From the NCBI GenBank assembly GCA_033239005.1, contig BSQZ01000022.1, positions 4,001,501 through 4,065,500 of the forward strand: 64,000 nt of DNA, given 5' to 3'. Of the stretch, positions 48,801-61,890 are shown piece after piece. Every line of letters starts with the position of its first letter. Position 1 is the stretch's first letter. The translations under genes and the position numbers were made by a program. Origin of the DNA: Lamellibrachia satsuma (taxonomy: Eukaryota > Annelida > Polychaeta > Sabellida > Siboglinidae). The notes under the pieces are model-generated. The model worked only from the letters and a program-made list of their open reading frames with translations, searched no databases and was not told the DNA's origin.

Positions 48801-51800
48801 GTAGAGTTTTGTATGCTAGCTGTAGTACATATGGCCTAGAGGCAAAGTTTTGGGTGTGTCTGTAGGGTAACTGAAGAAAAATGAGCATCATGTTTAGTAA
48901 CATAATTATATCATTAATCAAGATAATGTGCATACTAGAGCAGAACAAAAATTGCTGAAAATTATAAGATGATTTTTACAATTTCTCGGACATATATCGA
49001 GTCAGATTGAAAAACCCATAATTGAAGGAAAAATCGAAGGACACAAAGCCATAGGCAGGCAGAGTTGCAAAGAGTAAAAGTACATCATCAGTAGCCTAAT
49101 GAAATGGCTTGAAAGACCAGCAAATGACATTAAACTGCTGACAGATGACAGTTCTAATTATGTGGAGGGCCATGATTGCCAAAGTCACCAAACATGTCAC
49201 CTAAACTGGAAGATATAGAAGAGGAAATTGATCGGTGAAATGAGAACTTTGATTGAATTTTCATGACAATACAAGTAAGGGTAGATATGATATGTCCTGT
49301 ATGTACTTTTATCCAGCAGTGCACATCCACTGCAGGCTGGTGTGGAAGGTGCTGAAGAAGAATTTTACCTGGAGGTTTGATGGGGAAACAGCTGTCTGCA
49401 GCCCCAGCCTTTGGCCCCAGTCATTCTGGCAGCGCTTAATGTGGCATCAGTGTTGACTGGGTAGATTAGAGCAAGATATAGTGGGTTTGAAGGATATGTA
49501 GTCAGGTTGAAGAACCTCTGTGCACTAGCTAGTGCCCAGCTGTCATTGGTTTGGACCCTAGTAGAGTAGGTCATGGTTACTGCATGGTTACGGCCATTCT
49601 GCATTCCTCAGTGTCATATGTATGTTTATTCCAGAGTTCTAGATTTAGTTGGTTTTGGTCCTTTTTTTTAAATTGTGTTGTCCTGACTGGGGGGAGGGGG
49701 TAAGGTGGTCTTTAGTATGAAAGCTGACTGACTGAGGCTAAGGCTATCTTTAGTGGGAGAGCTGAGTCAGCCTGTTTATGTACAACTGCAAGTTGTCCCT
49801 TGCCACTGCCTATGACCTGACCCTGTGTGTAACTGATAGTCCCAGGCATTACCATATGGCTGACATCTAAGGGACATCATGTCCTAGTTGGAGTAATAAG
49901 AAACAGACTGCTCCCTCCGAGATGGCTGCCATACTGACCTAAATAATGGGTCATGTATCATGAACAGGATTCTCTGCCAATGCTTATGTCCAAGTTTGTC
50001 TTAATTTAAGCACCAACACATTGCCTCAAGGAAGTGTTTTGTCCATCTTGGAAACTTCTCCCACAAAAACCATGTGGTCATGAGCTGGAAACCTCCCCAA
50101 CCCAACCCCCTAGTCATGAGCTGCAAACCTACCCCCCCCCCCAGTGTGAGGTGATATTTAATTAGTTGCCATTATCTATACATATAGAGCATGCATGCCA
50201 GTTATTGTAATGGTTCAAGAAATCCAGGGTGAGGGGCAGTTATCCATGATTTTGTTCCATGGTTACACTACCGTTCAATTAAAAAAACCAATGTAATAAT
50301 TGTTGTTTTAATATGTCACTAACAATACTTGGACACTTTGAAAAAAATAATTTTCTCAAAACAAATTGGATGGCATTTCCAAATTACAGTTGTTTTGCCA
50401 AGAGTTAAACAGGTGATTTTAAATATGATTGGTAGATGTGCCCTAAGCTAATGACATTCAGACTGGTGTTGGTGAATATTGATATCATTGATTCCTGTCC
50501 CTGCTGGGCTGACTGCATCCTTCAACAGGGAGCCCTGTCCATGAGCACTGCTCCTGCTGCCACATCTATATCCCATTAAAATTACAACTGCCCTGGATGT
50601 ACTAAAATTACTTATACTAAACTTGTCATGTGCCTGGATGAAGTCATTGGCAACATGACAAGGGAGGGAAGATAGAGCAGTTGTAACAGCACCCACCATG
50701 AGGTCAGGGAACTGGTAAAAATACCTCTTTACAAATGTGTGGGGTCTGACTGCCTGGCTGGGTGTTTGACTGGTTCTTGCCTAAGCCCTAAGGACTAGTA
50801 GTGTGATGGCCTTCACCTTCTTTATCTATAAATAACATGTTTGCTTAAGTGTAGGCCACGTGAGTCATTGCGGTGATACAGGCCTCCTGGAGACAAAGAA
50901 ACCACACTATTAATCTGACAGTGAAGCGTTACATAAAATGCGTAGCTGTAAGCTGCTAGTGGCTGGGTTTTGTGTGGCTTTTGGCCCAGGTCCAACTACT
51001 AACAGTGATTCATCTGTAGTTGTGAGTGTGAGACGGCCTAGCTGTTGATGTTGTGGCAGAATCTGTGTAAGTTTTGAGCAGGAAGTGTGGAATAAACTGG
51101 ACATCTTGATCAGTGTGTGCCACTAGAGACAGGTGAGTGTGACTGACTGACACTGCCCCCTTCTCTGGCAGGCAGCTTATTTCTGGTGTGCCAGTGGATG
51201 CCTGGGATGAATGACCAAATCCTGCTTCTCTTGCTATTTCTGTTGGCCTCCCGGGCAGAAGGTGCAATGAAAACACCCGATCTTGCTTCCTCATTCGAGT
51301 GGTTGTTTGAATTCCTAGGTGGACACGCTACCTGGGGAACAGGTAAATGTGTATGAACATTAGCTATCCTACTACTTTTTAAGGTGGATGTATTTGACAT
51401 TGCCATAACTGGCACAAGGTGTTTAAGTTAGTGATGTTATAGAGCCAGTAGTTAATGCGTTTGCTTTGTGCAGGATTAACAATGAAAGACGATACCAAAC
51501 TTAGAGGAACACTGCATGTATTTGTCAAATAAAAGATGTCAGTGAAACAGGTTCTGGTATTAGTAGGCTATGGCTGCATGAGTGGCCACGGTCTACACGA
51601 TGGCTTTGTCTGGAAAACTAATCAACGCACAGTTGCTTGATGTATTTTTTTATTGGATCGCTGCCATCAGAGATCAAGATGATATGACCCTCGTGCATTG
51701 TGTTTGTCTGTGCTGGCACATTGTAGGTGTATAGGCCATCGAATGTGGCTGTCGGTCGATAATGCCCTGAGAGAGGATACTGGCAGTTTCTTGTGTGAGT

Positions 51801-52326
51801 TTGACACACATCAAATAAACATGTAGATGTGCTGTGGTCACACACGCTCTGCAGGAGGCTGGCTCTTTGATATTTACGCTGGTTCATGTGTTGGCATCAG
51901 TAACAAAGTGTGGCTGCCATGGAAGGACGTGCCAGTCCGTCTGGTTGCCAGCATGTCATGATTACTATGATCATAGGACACCTGAATTGCTGATAGGAGG
52001 ACACTGAGGTGGCTGTCTAGGTGTCTCAATGAGTCACTGAGACTGGTATGGTGTTGTTACTTCATTATACAACTTGGCTACTGTCTCATTGGGTGTGAAA
52101 TAACAAGTCAAGGATGGCACAGTGTAAGTAGATATGTTGGTCATGTGCTATTTTATGTGATTTTCCATCGTACAGACTTGTTCTTAGGTTTGTTGTTTGT
52201 TCTATGTGTTGTTTGCATTGCGTTACTAAGTTGTAGCTTTATTTGGTAGTGTTTACTTATTCTCTCAGTGCTCAAGCCAACCTGCATCCATGGCACATAA
52301 GGCTCGCACAATATCTCATCAGATCC
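48801..52326 (+). other. Intron sequence, nothing recognised
   Basis: No exon or element was supported. A run of C residues lies at 50130-50140. Confidence 0.5.
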
Positions 52327-52566
52327 CTCTGTCTTGGGCTCTCCTTGCTGCTGTGCCCCTTGTCAGCCCAGCTGCCTTCAGTTCACTCTGTCTTGGGCTC
52401 TCCTTGCTGCTGTGCCCCTTGTCAGCCCAGCTGCCTTCATTTCCCTCTGTCTTGGGCTCTCCTTGCTGCTGTGCCCCTTGTCAGCCCAGCAGCCTTCAGT
52501 TCCCTCTGTCTTCGGCTCTCCTAGCTGCTGTGCTCTGTGTTAGGCTGTCAGCCCAGCCGCCTTCAG
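52327..52566. repeat. 59-bp tandem array, 4 copies
   Basis: Units start at 52327, 52386, 52445 and 52504 with 'CTCTGTCTTGGGCTCTCCTT' and end with 'CAGCCCAGCTGCCTTCAGTT' or close variants. The last copy has a small insertion. Confidence 0.93.
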
Positions 52567-54567
52567 TTCCTCTTCCTTAGTTTGTTTCCATGTTGTGTTT
52601 GGTCTGCCCTCTTTATTCTTCCTTCTGGCTTAATTCAAGTCAAAGATATTTTCACTGGCTGGTCACTGTTCATTCAGAAGATAGTTATGGCCAAACCACT
52701 TCCATATTCCCTTATTCAGGATGATGCAATTGTTTATTTGGAGGTGAAGAAAACTTAATGGTCAAACAACATGTGTTGCTGTTAGTCAGGGATGTGGGTT
52801 GTGGCATTGGCTTAATTTGCATTGACAGGGGAAATGATTTAGAAAGCCAGCAACTGGTGGAGCTTGGCAGTGGTTGTCATGTTTCATCTAGGTGTGTGCC
52901 TGGTTGTGTGTTTCTGTTTAGTGATGGAGTAGCAATCCGATACCCACTGCCTTGAGGCCCTGAGCAACTAGGACAGGGACTGCCTTGTTTACCATCCCAG
53001 CCCCCACTATATCAATGTTATATCTGCCTAATGGTCACCTCATTCTAGGACTACACTTCACTAGCCTAGCTGTATTTATAGGACTCCACTGGAAGGTGTG
53101 GTCCAGTCCAGATATGTGACAGCCTATCTGTGCAAACAGTAGGAAGGAAGATGGGAGAGAAATGATTGTGATGTCTACCAAGTTAACACATTGTGTATGT
53201 TTCATTAAGTGTTGGCGCTTGTCAATACCACTAGTCTGTCTAAGTTCTACTTGTCTTCAGTAATTAGTTGAGCCAGTTGTATGTGTCATAGCAAGTTGTT
53301 ATGTTCATATTTAATGAACCTGCAGTAATCAGCATATTGTCCAAGTGGTCACTTGGACAATGGTGTTTTGATTGACCTAGTTATCATGGAAACAAATCTG
53401 TGTGAGCTCAACTACACAGTTTTGATCGGACAGATGGCAAGTTGTAAATATTTTATTACGTTTTAGAATACATATAAATTACAGTAACCTAACAAAACCA
53501 AAAATAACAAAATGTTATTTGCTGGTAAAACTAGCTAATTAAAGGAATTTCTCATTAAAATAATTTCTGTTTGTCCTAAAAAAATTATTATTCCTTAGCA
53601 TAGTTGACCTTGCTCTGTAAGCCATTTAATCAGTTGAATCTTTTACTATATCTAACAATAAATGGCAGTGTCGGGCATGTTTCATTATCAAAAAGCTGAA
53701 AGAATTGAATACACCAAGTAGATTTGCGATTATACCTGTGGTTTGTCATGATTATACCTGCAGGCTGTCACAGGTCATGTCGATATGGGTGACAGTTATC
53801 TTGACAAACAACCACAGGGTCAATCGGGCCATATATGGATATTTCTCAGGAGAAAAGACCATGAATAGCATTATTTATATGCACCAGCGAGCATCCGGTT
53901 AACACCACCAAAGGAATTTATCAGTGTGACATTTGATAGCATGTGTAACCGGAGCCCCGTTACACCAAGTTGGTACATGGTGCATGTATATACATGTGAA
54001 TGCAAGCACGCAGTGTGAATGCAAGCATGTGCAGTGTGTATGTGTGCACTCCTGTGTGTAGGTTGTCAAGGTTAGTGTGCAAAGGCCACTGTAGCAGCCC
54101 AGTATAGCTAGTTGGTCCATAGAGCAGAAACTGTTGAGGCCTACTGACTATTGTCCTTGACACTGCTGGGGCATGGCAAGGATATGTCAGCTGTTGATTG
54201 CATTCACTCTGATCACCCTGTACAACTGATTGCCATTGCATGCACCAACAAAGGCCTGGCTGAACATCACCAGATACAGTCTAATCCAAGAGTGGTGCTG
54301 TAATGCTGTAATGCCATAATGTCTACAGCCATTGTTGTCTGTATTCACAGTCTACACCTGTTTCCTATATGTTACTCAGTCAGCATGGCTAATCCATTGG
54401 CTTCAGCTGCACAGTAAGAAACTGTTTGAACTGCAGCATTTGTGTAAGTAGTACAGCCTGTACTTGTTGTTTGAATTGCACTTATCTAGTAGTCATTGAT
54501 TTATTGGCTGAAATCAGGTTTAGTAGAATTTTTTTTAATAATATAATGTGTGATTTTATATAGTACT
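52567..54567 (+). other. Intron sequence, nothing recognised
   Basis: No exon or element was supported on either strand. Confidence 0.5.
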
Positions 54568-54580
54568 TTATCTGCCTTTT

Positions 54581-54886
54581 TTTTTGTGGGGGCAGCCGTG
54601 GCCTAGTGGTTAAGGTGTTGGACTCTAAATCCAAGGGTTGTGAGTTCAAGACCCACACTGGTCATGGTTCGTTTTCGAAGCTTAGGCAATTTCGTTTACC
54701 CTACTTTGCCTCAGTCTACTCAGCTGTAAATGAGTACAAACACTGTTTGGAAGGTACCTGCAATGGACTAGTGTCCCGTCCAGGATAGTCAGTATAACTG
54801 CACTCTAAGTTGCTTCGCACTACAGAAACCAGGTTTAAGCACTGGCCATATAAGCCTTCATGGCTTCCTAAGGGGATGACTTTACC
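54581..54886 (+). mobile_element. tRNA-derived SINE C with perfect 13-bp target-site duplication
   Basis: A 13-bp direct repeat TTATCTGCCTTTT flanks it (54568-54580 and 54887-54899). The head has box A 'TGGCCTAGTGGTTAAGG', an anticodon arm TTGGA-CTCTAAA-TCCAA and box B 'GAGTTCAAGACCC'. The core starts 'CGAAGCTTAGGCAATTTCG' at 54676 and matches SINE A. The tail contains 'GGCCATATAAGCCTTCATGG'. The intact duplication means that the ends are well defined and the insertion is comparatively young. It landed next to an older SINE (54900-54989). Confidence 0.9.
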
Positions 54887-54899
54887 TTATCTGCCTTTT

Positions 54900-54989
54900 G
54901 TCGAAGTTTCAAAATGGCAGTTGGTTGACTCGAACCCTGGTCCTCTCAACTGACAGTCCTGTGCTCTAACCACAAACCCACCACACCCC
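54900..54989 (-). mobile_element. Older tRNA-derived SINE D (head region), source of the adjacent minisatellite
   Basis: The reverse strand reads as a tRNA-like head: 'GGGTTTGTGGTTAGAGCAC' (box A), 'AGGACTGTCAGTTGAGAGGA' (Asp-like GTC loop, as in SINE A) and box B 'CCAGGGTTCGAGTCA', then 'TTTTGAAACTTCGAC' where SINE A has its core start. The rest of the core is lost or too diverged. The 5' half of this head is the first unit of the array that follows. Confidence 0.75.
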
Positions 54990-55974
54990 ATGAGTATTAG
55001 ACAGTCCTGCGCTCTGATGACTGCCAACCCACCACACCCCATGAGTAGTAGACAGTCCTGCGCTCCAACCGCCAGCCCACCACACCCGTTGAGTAGTAGA
55101 CAGTCCTGCACTCCGACCGCCAGCCCACCACACCCCATGAGTAGTAGACAGTCCTGCACTCCAACCGCCAGCCCACCACACCCATTGAGTAGTAGACAGT
55201 CCTGCACTCCGACCGCCAGCCCACCACACCCCATGAGTAGTAGACAGTCCTGCGCTCCAACCGCCAGCCCACCACACCCGTTGAGTAGTAGACAGTCCTG
55301 CACTCCGACCGCCAGCCCACCACACCCGTTGAGTAGTAGACAGTCCTGCACTCCAACCGCCAGCCCACCACACCCCATGAGTAGTAGACTGTCCTGCACT
55401 CTGATGACTGCCAGCCCACCACACCCCATGAGTAGCAGACAGTCCTGCGCTCCAACCGCCAGCCCACCACACCCCATGAGTAGTAGACAGTCCTGCACTC
55501 CGACCGCCAGCCCACCACACCCCATGAGTAGTAGACAGTCCTGCACTCCGACCGCCAGCCCACCACACCCCATGAGTAGTAGACAGTCCTGCACTCCAAC
55601 CGCCAGCCCACCACACCCATTGAGTAGTAGACAGTCCTGCACTCCGACCGCCAGCCCACCACACCCCATGAGTAGTAGACAGTCCTGCACTCTGATGACT
55701 GCCAGCCCACCACACCCCATGAGTAGTAGACAGTCCTGCGCTCCAACCGCCAGCCCACCACACCCCATGAGTAGTAGACAGTCCTGCGCTCCAACCGCCA
55801 GCCCACCACACCCGTTGAGTAGTAGACAGTCCTGCACTCCAACCGCCAGCCCACCACACCCCATGAGTAGTAGACAGTCCTGCACTCTGATGACCGCCAG
55901 CCCACCATACCCCATGAGTAGTAGACATTCCTGCACTCTGATGACTGCCAGCCCACCACACCCCATGAGTAGTA
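54952..55974 (-). repeat. 48/51-bp minisatellite, 21 units, derived from a SINE tRNA-like head
   Basis: Units begin 'GACAGTCCTG' at 54952, 55000, 55051, 55099 and so on to 55924. Sixteen are 48 bp and five (55000, 55387, 55678, 55873, 55924) are 51 bp with a 'CTCTGATGACTGCC' variant. Each unit is 38 bp matching the 5' half of SINE D (acceptor side, D arm and anticodon arm, read on the - strand) plus a 10-bp linker close to ATGAGTAGTA. Both lengths are multiples of 3 and stop-free, so frames of more than 350 codons open on both strands; they are artefacts. Confidence 0.93.
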
Positions 55975-58900
55975 GAGGGTTCCAGAGTTCTTTTAGTAAT
56001 GGAGGGGTTATATTCAGAGAAACAGTTTACTGCCTTGCTTTGTTCCACACATGATTTTATTGGTTGCTAGTAGCAACAGCTAGTGGTGGATGAAGTTACA
56101 GCCTTCTGCAATCACTGGCGGATGTTCTTATTTTTGTCACCTGGCAGGTGATGATGCTGCTGTAAAGTTTTTGTGAATCTGTGGTCAACATTGTAGTTCT
56201 GTTGCTGTGTATACCACCACTAGATAGGTGTGGTTTATGTTAATACTGTGCTGCATACTTATGTTAGCAGTTGCTTGGCATGTCCCAGTTACAACAGTAA
56301 ATGTCACAAGACTTGTTTAATGTGCCCGTTCAGTGGTTTGTGGTTGCTCTGGATCTGGCTATAAAATATAAAGCTGTCTTAACTGTTTCAGTGCCACTGA
56401 GCCGATGTCACCAATCGCCTATTTTACAATAAAATGCCATAACAACCAAAATTCACTGATTCCGTTTCGGAACACCTATTGTTATTGGCTGGAAACTGTC
56501 ATTGATAAAAATGAGTAAATGAGGACAAACGTTTGGTTGCTGTTATGTAAATGAGGCATAGATTTGCATGCTTTTGAGTGCAAAATAAAACTGTAAGTCA
56601 ACCCAAAACCGAAATGTTGTGTTTCATATAATACTAGCCTAAACGTATCAGAAAGTGAATCATGTTGTATTACCTGACTATTACGTATCTGGAATTAAAT
56701 AGAAAATTGTCTCCCCTTTCAAAAAATAATTTATATTGTTTACTTTGTGAAATGTGCTTACTAAACACATAAAATACAACATACAAACAAAAACAGCATC
56801 ATGTTACACCACTAGTCCAACCTAAACAGTGCCTTCTGATCCCATGTCCTTTGTGGAAGAATAAGGTATAATCTAAGTCCAGTCTCTTGGAAAGGTTGCA
56901 CTCTGAGTGAGATCTTGACAGCTACAACTATTATTATGTCGGTGAGCCAGTGGTTTCACTATCAAGTCATAGTAGTGACTGTGGTCTGTGATAATTTGTC
57001 AGCAACTATCAGTGCACAACAGGTTTCCAAGAACATGTAAAGAAGTCTTGTGGTGTAGTCTTCACTTTTGGCTCAGTGCTGTAATGCTGCCTGCTCCTAT
57101 CTACTCTGTCAGTAGCTAGCTTCCTGTGACAAAAAAAAAACAGGTGAGGGTCTGTGTGGGCAGCTCAGCCAGTGAGCAGTTACTTTGATATCAGGTGTTT
57201 TTAGTGGTCACTGAACCATAGGCCACTATACTATAGCATGCATGTGTCAGTTTGGTTTAATGGTTGTGTGTGGGTTTAGTCCAGTCATTTACTCTACTGC
57301 CAATATTGTCAATGCCCATCCAGTGCCAGGGCCCTCTCTGCAGGGGTCAGTGTAAACACTATATATAGATTAGCACCTTCCTTTGTTCACCTGTGCTGTC
57401 AGTGACTTGGGTTGCCCCTAACTACGAGACAGTGCAGGTGTTATTGCATCACTGGAAGTCCTGGGGTCTGATCTGTCTCAGGCAGGTATATACAGTCTTA
57501 CAGATATCACCTTTAGTAACTCATGGTTCAGTCTGTAGTGTTTGTATCCTGAACAAATATGCTTGTCAATGCTATATCTATCTGTTTTATGAGACAGTTA
57601 GCGCCAGTCTATATGCTTTAATTTTTGGCTGGTCTGACAGTTTATACACGTTTTGTAATTGTTTGATAAGGATGTATATAACCATATCATGCAACAGTTT
57701 TATAGACATCATATGATATAGAAGGTATGGGCATGAGTGTTGGTGTATCACTTATATAGGTGTATGACCTCTATTAACTCATGAATTTCATTGTGTGAGT
57801 TTCAGTCAAAATCCTGTTGGGTTTTCTAAATTAAGGATGTCCGTGACATATAAAGGAATAAGTGGATTTCATTCAGAGTTGATAGACTCTTGCTGAAAAT
57901 TGGTCAGGTCTTTGAGAAGAAAGGGGTTAACAGATTGTGCCTAGATAGCAGTGATGAGAAAGACTTACTTGTCAACATGTTTGTTGGTTTGTCACCAAGC
58001 AGTCCTGTCACCAAGCAAGCTTTGTGCCCCAGGTCATGACCCCAGACTGACTGGTTGCTTCTTTGTAGAAGTCTTCACAGTTGAGTAACTCTTCTCAATA
58101 GTCATCTAGTGACTGCTCCAGCCAGTCATCCATGGCTGTGAGGCACCTGTACAGGCTTGAAGACAAACAATGAGAACATTACTGATTGAATAACACAAAC
58201 TGTGCTATGGTAGGGTGCTATGGTAGGGTGCTATGGTAAGGTGTTTCTTTGGTGCATTCTGAAGCATCCAGCAAGAGCTGTCGTTTGCAGTGCAGAATAA
58301 CTAGGTAATTTGTAAGATGTCAGCCAAAGACATGTTTTACTCGGTGAAGATGCATGTCCATTGTGTGAATTGTGCTGTGTCAGGCTTTACATATACCAAG
58401 ATGATAACCCTAGCTGTCAGTTACCAACCCTGCTACACCTCATCCTGTCTCTAGCCTGTCACTGCAATCAGTTGACCTACTTAGGAGTACTACTAAGTGT
58501 TGGTGGAGACCACTGCAAGAATTCCAGTTGAGAACATGAAGGTGGTGTGTGCTTGCATGCGTGCGTGTGTGCATGGGTGCGTGTGTGCATGCGTGCTTGG
58601 CCCAACAAAAGTTGCCAGCCAGCCGTCTAAGTGGGCTGTCAACTGACGTCAATAACAGTTGTGTGAGAACGGCCTTCACCTTGGCTAGTCATGCTAATGT
58701 GACCTAGTTGAGAGTGCGTGTGTGAGCGGCAGGCGGCGTGCTACAGTGTGACATACCTGCCTCATTGTGTGCTCACTTATTAGCCGTATCTGGTGTGTGT
58801 AGTCGGTTGTGTTCAGGTGTGCTCCTACGCGCATTACAGACAGGTAGGAATAGTGTGTGCGGTGTGTGGTTGAATGAAGGGCTGGTCTCCTCAAGGGACA

Positions 58901-60720
58901 TACACTGTGAGGAGTGTCTCTGTGACAGACGGTCTCTTTCTACTGGCATGAGGTACAAACAAGTGGCCTTGTCCAGTCAGTGGATTACTACAGGCACCAT
59001 ACTGTAAGTAGCTACTCTTGTGTTGTTCTACTGTAGGGTAAACTGTGGATCTGTCTTGGATCACCCAGTAGGGGTATGTCAGATCAGTTATGGTTCTACT
59101 CCTTTGTCTCAGGGGTGGGCCTGTTAGGGTACAGGTCAGGGTTTCTTATTATAGGTTCTTTGTAGGTCAACCACTAGACTTGGGAGTAGGGTACAGACTG
59201 AATGTAGTAGGGTGGCTGTAATGAAAGAAATGTGGGCTGTCTGTTGTCTAGATGAATCAACTGAATGCCTTTATGTGTTCCATTCGGTTGATTTATTATG
59301 GTGTCCTGTGGAAATGTAGGCGGGCTGGTTGAAATGTCACAGGTGAAGCTAGCAGTTAGTGGAGCGTGCAGGCACTGTATAACGAAACCATGAGTGTGTA
59401 TGTATGTGTTTTACTACCTCTATTCACTGGAGGCTGTGGGCGTAAAGCAAAAAGCCTGACTGTGTTAGCATGCCTGAAATGAATGCAATCACCTGAGTGC
59501 TGTATATGGGCCAAAGCTAACAAGAGGAAGGGCTGAGACAGCTCATCTATCACCATTACCTGCTGCCTGGCCATACTGAAGCTGGCACCAACACTCTAAT
59601 CAATAGTAGTTGGTGAACACTGCCATGCAACACAGGCACTGAGGCTTGTCATGGCTTTGTTGCATGTTGAAGGGAGCTGAGTTTGGACATATGGACTGCA
59701 TATACCTACATATCTGTTGCTGTTGGCTTCACTATCAGTGATTGCAAGACTTGAAGCACATGCACACACGTGCAGACAGTAGTAGTGGCGTGACTGTCTG
59801 TTGTCAGTCATAGTTGCTACTACTACTCCAGTCTATGCCAGTTTATCTTGGTATCTGTACTACTTTATCTAGTGTCTGGGCCCGGCAATTGTGTACTGGC
59901 AATTTCTTCTTCCAGGAGACATGCCTCACTAAAATTAGAGCACTATTGCTTCTAAAATTAGAATATTGGTATTCACAGGACAGGTACAAACATGTTGATT
60001 GTTAGTTGTTGATTGATCTTAACATAGTTGGGCAGAGTATGTATTGACAAGGAGATGTGTCAGGTTGTTGTGGGTATAGGTGTGTAATGCTTCCATTATG
60101 GTGTGATATAATTGGTCACAGTTGGAAGGTGAGAATGGAAGTAACACATTGACTGTGCAGTCTACAGGCCGGTCTTGGCATTGTGGCATAGCTGTATGTG
60201 GCATTCAGTTGGTCAGTGTAATCACTGCAGTGCGGCTATTGTAGATTAAAGACTGCCTGGCATGTATGTGGCAGGTCTATCAATCTGAGGCCATTGTATG
60301 TGGAGAAAAACAATCTGTTGGCACTGCTTACAAAGGTTATCAAGCCCACAGATTGCACACTGGGGCCATGAGATTAAATCAAGTCTTTTGTTTTGTCATG
60401 AATTCAAATTGACTTATCAGCTGAACCTACTCAGAGTACTGACTGTCACCAACACTGTATTACGCATAATGGAGCTAACATTTCTCACCCCCCCTCACTT
60501 TTGTGATATTATCCAGACCCAGACTTTGTGCATTTACTGTGTACAATGCACATACACGCAAGGTAGAGGTAATGCTAGCTTACTACACTGGTGGTCATCT
60601 AGCCATTATGTTTGGTCATTTTATTATTAATGAATTATGATTATGATTGGAGTAGTAAGGTCAGGGTCTAGTGGCTTGGCAGCTTAGTCAAAACTATAGC
60701 AGAATAAACTGGGCAAATTT
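55975..60720 (+). other. Intron sequence, nothing recognised
   Basis: No exon or element was supported. Three 13-bp copies of GCTATGGTAGGGT lie at about 58204-58243, and a GCATGCGTGTG-rich patch at 58549-58605. Confidence 0.5.
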
Positions 60721-60726
60721 GGTCTA

Positions 60727-60965
60727 CAAGTCAGTGCTGGCTGTATGGGTAGTGCATGTCAGCTAGTTGCATGGGCACTATAGTGCTTGTCAATATGAGC
60801 ACTATAGGTAGCATGTGCCAGCTAGTGGTGGCTGTATGTGCACTATGAGTAGTGCATGTTAGTCAATGTTGGTTGTATGGACTATGGTGTTTTTTAGTTT
60901 GGGCACTATGAGTAATGCATGTCATTCAGTGCTGCTTGTATGAGCACTATAGTGCATGTTAGTCA
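60727..60965. repeat. Very degenerate tandem repeat
   Basis: Recurring 'TGTATGRGCACTAT', 'AGTGCATGTYAG' and 'GTGCTGGCTGTATG' pieces at irregular 45-60-bp steps point to an old tandem array. Confidence 0.6.
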
Positions 60966-61199
60966 CCGGCTGTTGACTTTGCCTTATCAAGTGTTTAGTA
61001 AGTTTCACTGGGGACTGGTGCACACAACTGAAGGATACTTCAGCCCATGCAAATAACACTCGATTCTTTCAAACAATTGGGGCTATTTTAGTTCAGCTCA
61101 TCTATCCAGACTGTGGCCGAATCAATATTTATTTACTGGAATTATACATGGGATTATAGCACAGTCGTTTGCTAATCCATAGTTTAGTTTGTCCACATA

Positions 61200-61640
61200 G
61201 GTCATTAATAATAATATTAATAATCCATTTTTTTTCAAGCGCAGTTTCTATTATCAAAGCTCTGTACAAAATCAAATTAAATATAAAACGTTAAAATATA
61301 GAATAAAGATGTGTATAAGTGCAAACAAGTTATAAATCAAATAAAATTATGATACAAACATACATACAAATATACATAAATCTAATTAAATATGGAACAT
61401 TATATATGGAATAGTAGTAGCAAAGTGTCTACAGTCACAATGAAATGTCGGCAGTACTCAGCTTTGAACATGTGTGTTTTAGTGTTTTAAGTGTCTTCTT
61501 GAACACTCATAGGGTTCTGCTGCATTTGATCTTCATGTATTTTGGCAGTGGTGGTGAGGTTCCTGTGCTGTGGTGTACTAGATTGTATGTAGACGCTACT
61601 GAAGAAGGAGAGATTACATCAGTATTGGCAGGACACCCCC
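61200..61640. repeat. Interspersed-repeat-like segment (copy 2)
   Basis: The order of parts is the same as at 48120-48800: an AATAATATTAATAATCC..GCTCTGTACAA start, an A/T-rich block, then 'TGTGTGTTTTAGTGTTTTAAGTG' and 'TCTTGAACACTCAT'. The copies are diverged and identity is by eye only. Confidence 0.4.
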
Positions 61641-61890
61641 CTTCTTACTGAGCACTCAGTCACATCATAACTTTTCTCAACAAATCAGTTCACCTGACTG
61701 ATGAGCTCAGTTGTAAAGTTGTTTCCAGGAAGCAGTTCCTGGATGACATTCTTCCTGCAGCTTTTTGCCTGACATTTAGCATCTGTGACTCACCCTTTAC
61801 TGATGGTGCATGCGGGCTGCAGGCAATTTATTTAAATTGTCTTTTCTTGGAACCTGTCATTGCCATAGGTGTATTTGTGTAGTGAACTGC

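Noticed and set aside
54588..54662. Functional tRNA gene with an unusual CTA-like anticodon
   Set aside because: It is the head of a SINE with target-site duplication; the anticodon reading is not meaningful.
54887..56054. Frames of 320-360 codons on both strands
   Set aside because: They come from the 48/51-bp SINE-derived minisatellite.
57393..57716. 107-codon frame on the + strand
   Set aside because: No family resemblance and ordinary intron composition.
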